NCBI GenBank assembly: GCA_028288905.1
Contig: JAQGHJ010000842.1
Span: 1 to 5,331, forward strand
Source: Phycisphaerales bacterium
GTDB taxonomy: Bacteria > Planctomycetota > Phycisphaerae > Tepidisphaerales > Tepidisphaeraceae
Length of the DNA stretch: 5,331 nt
Reading direction: 5' to 3'
Positions 4,926 to 5,331 of the stretch are shown piece after piece; position 1 is the stretch's first letter, and each line of letters opens with the position of its first letter. A program made the translations under genes and the position numbers. The notes under the pieces are model-generated. The model searched no databases. It was not told the origin of the DNA and worked only from the letters and a program-made list of their open reading frames with translations.

Positions 4926-5330
4926 CTACTTTTGCGGGGCGGCGCCGGCGTCACGGGGGCTTGGGTCGGTGGTCAGCGTCACCTGCGCGTACATCCCGGG
5001 CCGCAGCGCCCCGGCCGGGTTCGGCAGGTCAACTTCGGCCCGCATCGTCCGGGTGGCGGGGTCCACGGACGTGGCGATCCGCGTGACGGTCCCGGAAATC
5101 ACCTGCCCGGCAGAACCGGGCAACCGGACGTCCGCCTTCGCGCCGGGACGGACCGCGGCGGCGCTGGCCTCGGGGACCTCGCAGAACACGCGGACCACGT
5201 CGAGCTTCTGGCAGGTGAAGAGCGGGGTCGTGCGGCTGGCGGTCGCGGCTTGGACGAGGTCGCCGGGGTTCACCAGCCGCCGGGTCAGGACCCCGTCGAA
5301 CGGCGCGATGATCTTCGTGTACGCCAGGAG
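4926..5330 (-). CDS. RND-type efflux periplasmic adaptor (HlyD/MFP family), C-terminal part
   Basis: Only the last 134 residues are in the window; the frame continues beyond the right edge, and the GTG at 5273 is an internal Val codon, not the start. Adaptors of this family link an inner-membrane pump to a TolC-type channel. The visible part begins inside the second half of the lipoyl-like domain, with TKIIAPFDGVLTRRLVNPGD (residues 5-24), a hallmark of the family. The beta-barrel domain follows: PLFTCQKLDVVRVFCEVPEA at about 36-55, then VISGTVTRIATSVDPATRTM at about 77-96, and LRPGMYAQVTL near the end. After that comes only a short polar tail (DPSPRDAGAAPQK), so there is little room for a membrane-proximal domain. 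The stop is TAG at 4926-4928, 42 bp before the channel gene. No pump gene lies downstream, so it should lie upstream, beyond the edge. Substrate (drug, metal or other) cannot be told from this part. Confidence 0.92.
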   Translation of the reverse strand, partial: LLAYTKIIAPFDGVLTRRLVNPGDLVQAATASRTTPLFTCQKLDVVRVFCEVPEASAAAVRPGAKADVRLPGSAGQVISGTVTRIATSVDPATRTMRAEVDLPNPAGALRPGMYAQVTLTTDPSPRDAGAAPQK

Positions 5331-5331
5331 C

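Noticed and set aside
1..5331. CRISPR array, riboswitch or tandem repeats
   Set aside because: No regularly spaced direct repeats and no recognisable riboswitch core were seen on either strand.

Overview
The window looks like chromosomal DNA from a high-GC planctomycete, most plausibly a Gemmata-like lineage. The reasons are the strong G/C third-position bias, a porin of the phosphate-selective OprO/OprP type with an N-terminal coiled coil, and a small protein carrying an N-R-R-N-A-Q-x-S-T-G-P-x-T-P-x-G-K block that I associate mainly with planctomycetes. No rRNA or other decisive marker is present, so the assignment is an inference.

Left part (1-615). Two minus-strand genes of unknown function lie here. 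One (start at 228) runs off the left edge. The other is a short frame (534-283) whose start is unclear and whose first ~25 codons differ in composition from the rest. Beside them is the 3' half of a tRNA-Gly(TCC) gene (523-569) without a recognisable 5' half, followed by a 13-bp rho-independent terminator. A tRNA 3' half without its 5' half is the usual scar of site-specific integration. If that reading is right, the DNA left of about 525 belongs to, or was left by, an integrated element, and the DNA to the right is the original chromosome.

Middle (616-1375). A complete 760-bp insertion sequence of the IS1595 family (IS1016-like) has 25-bp perfect terminal inverted repeats, a 7-bp direct target repeat (TTGTTTT) on each side, and one transposase gene whose stop codon lies inside the right repeat. 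It sits exactly in the T-tract of the tRNA terminator. Its transposase differs from the family pattern I remember at three conserved positions, including the basic residue after the third catalytic acid, so the copy may be inactive.

Right part (1383-5331), all on the minus strand. Reading leftward from the right edge: the C-terminal part of a periplasmic adaptor (membrane fusion) protein of an RND-type efflux system, then 42 bp downstream a TolC-type outer-membrane channel, probably in the same operon; then a 469-bp non-coding stretch that probably carries a promoter; then an OprP-like porin with a GTG start and a strong ribosome binding site; then a 14-bp stem-loop. The adaptor and channel would form the periplasmic and outer-membrane parts of an export machine whose inner-membrane pump should lie beyond the right edge. 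The porin is probably transcribed separately.

I did not find a clearly new biological system. The points most worth a second look are the tRNA fragment as an island boundary, the insertion sequence placed in the terminator's T-tract, its substituted transposase, and the small unknown genes on the left.
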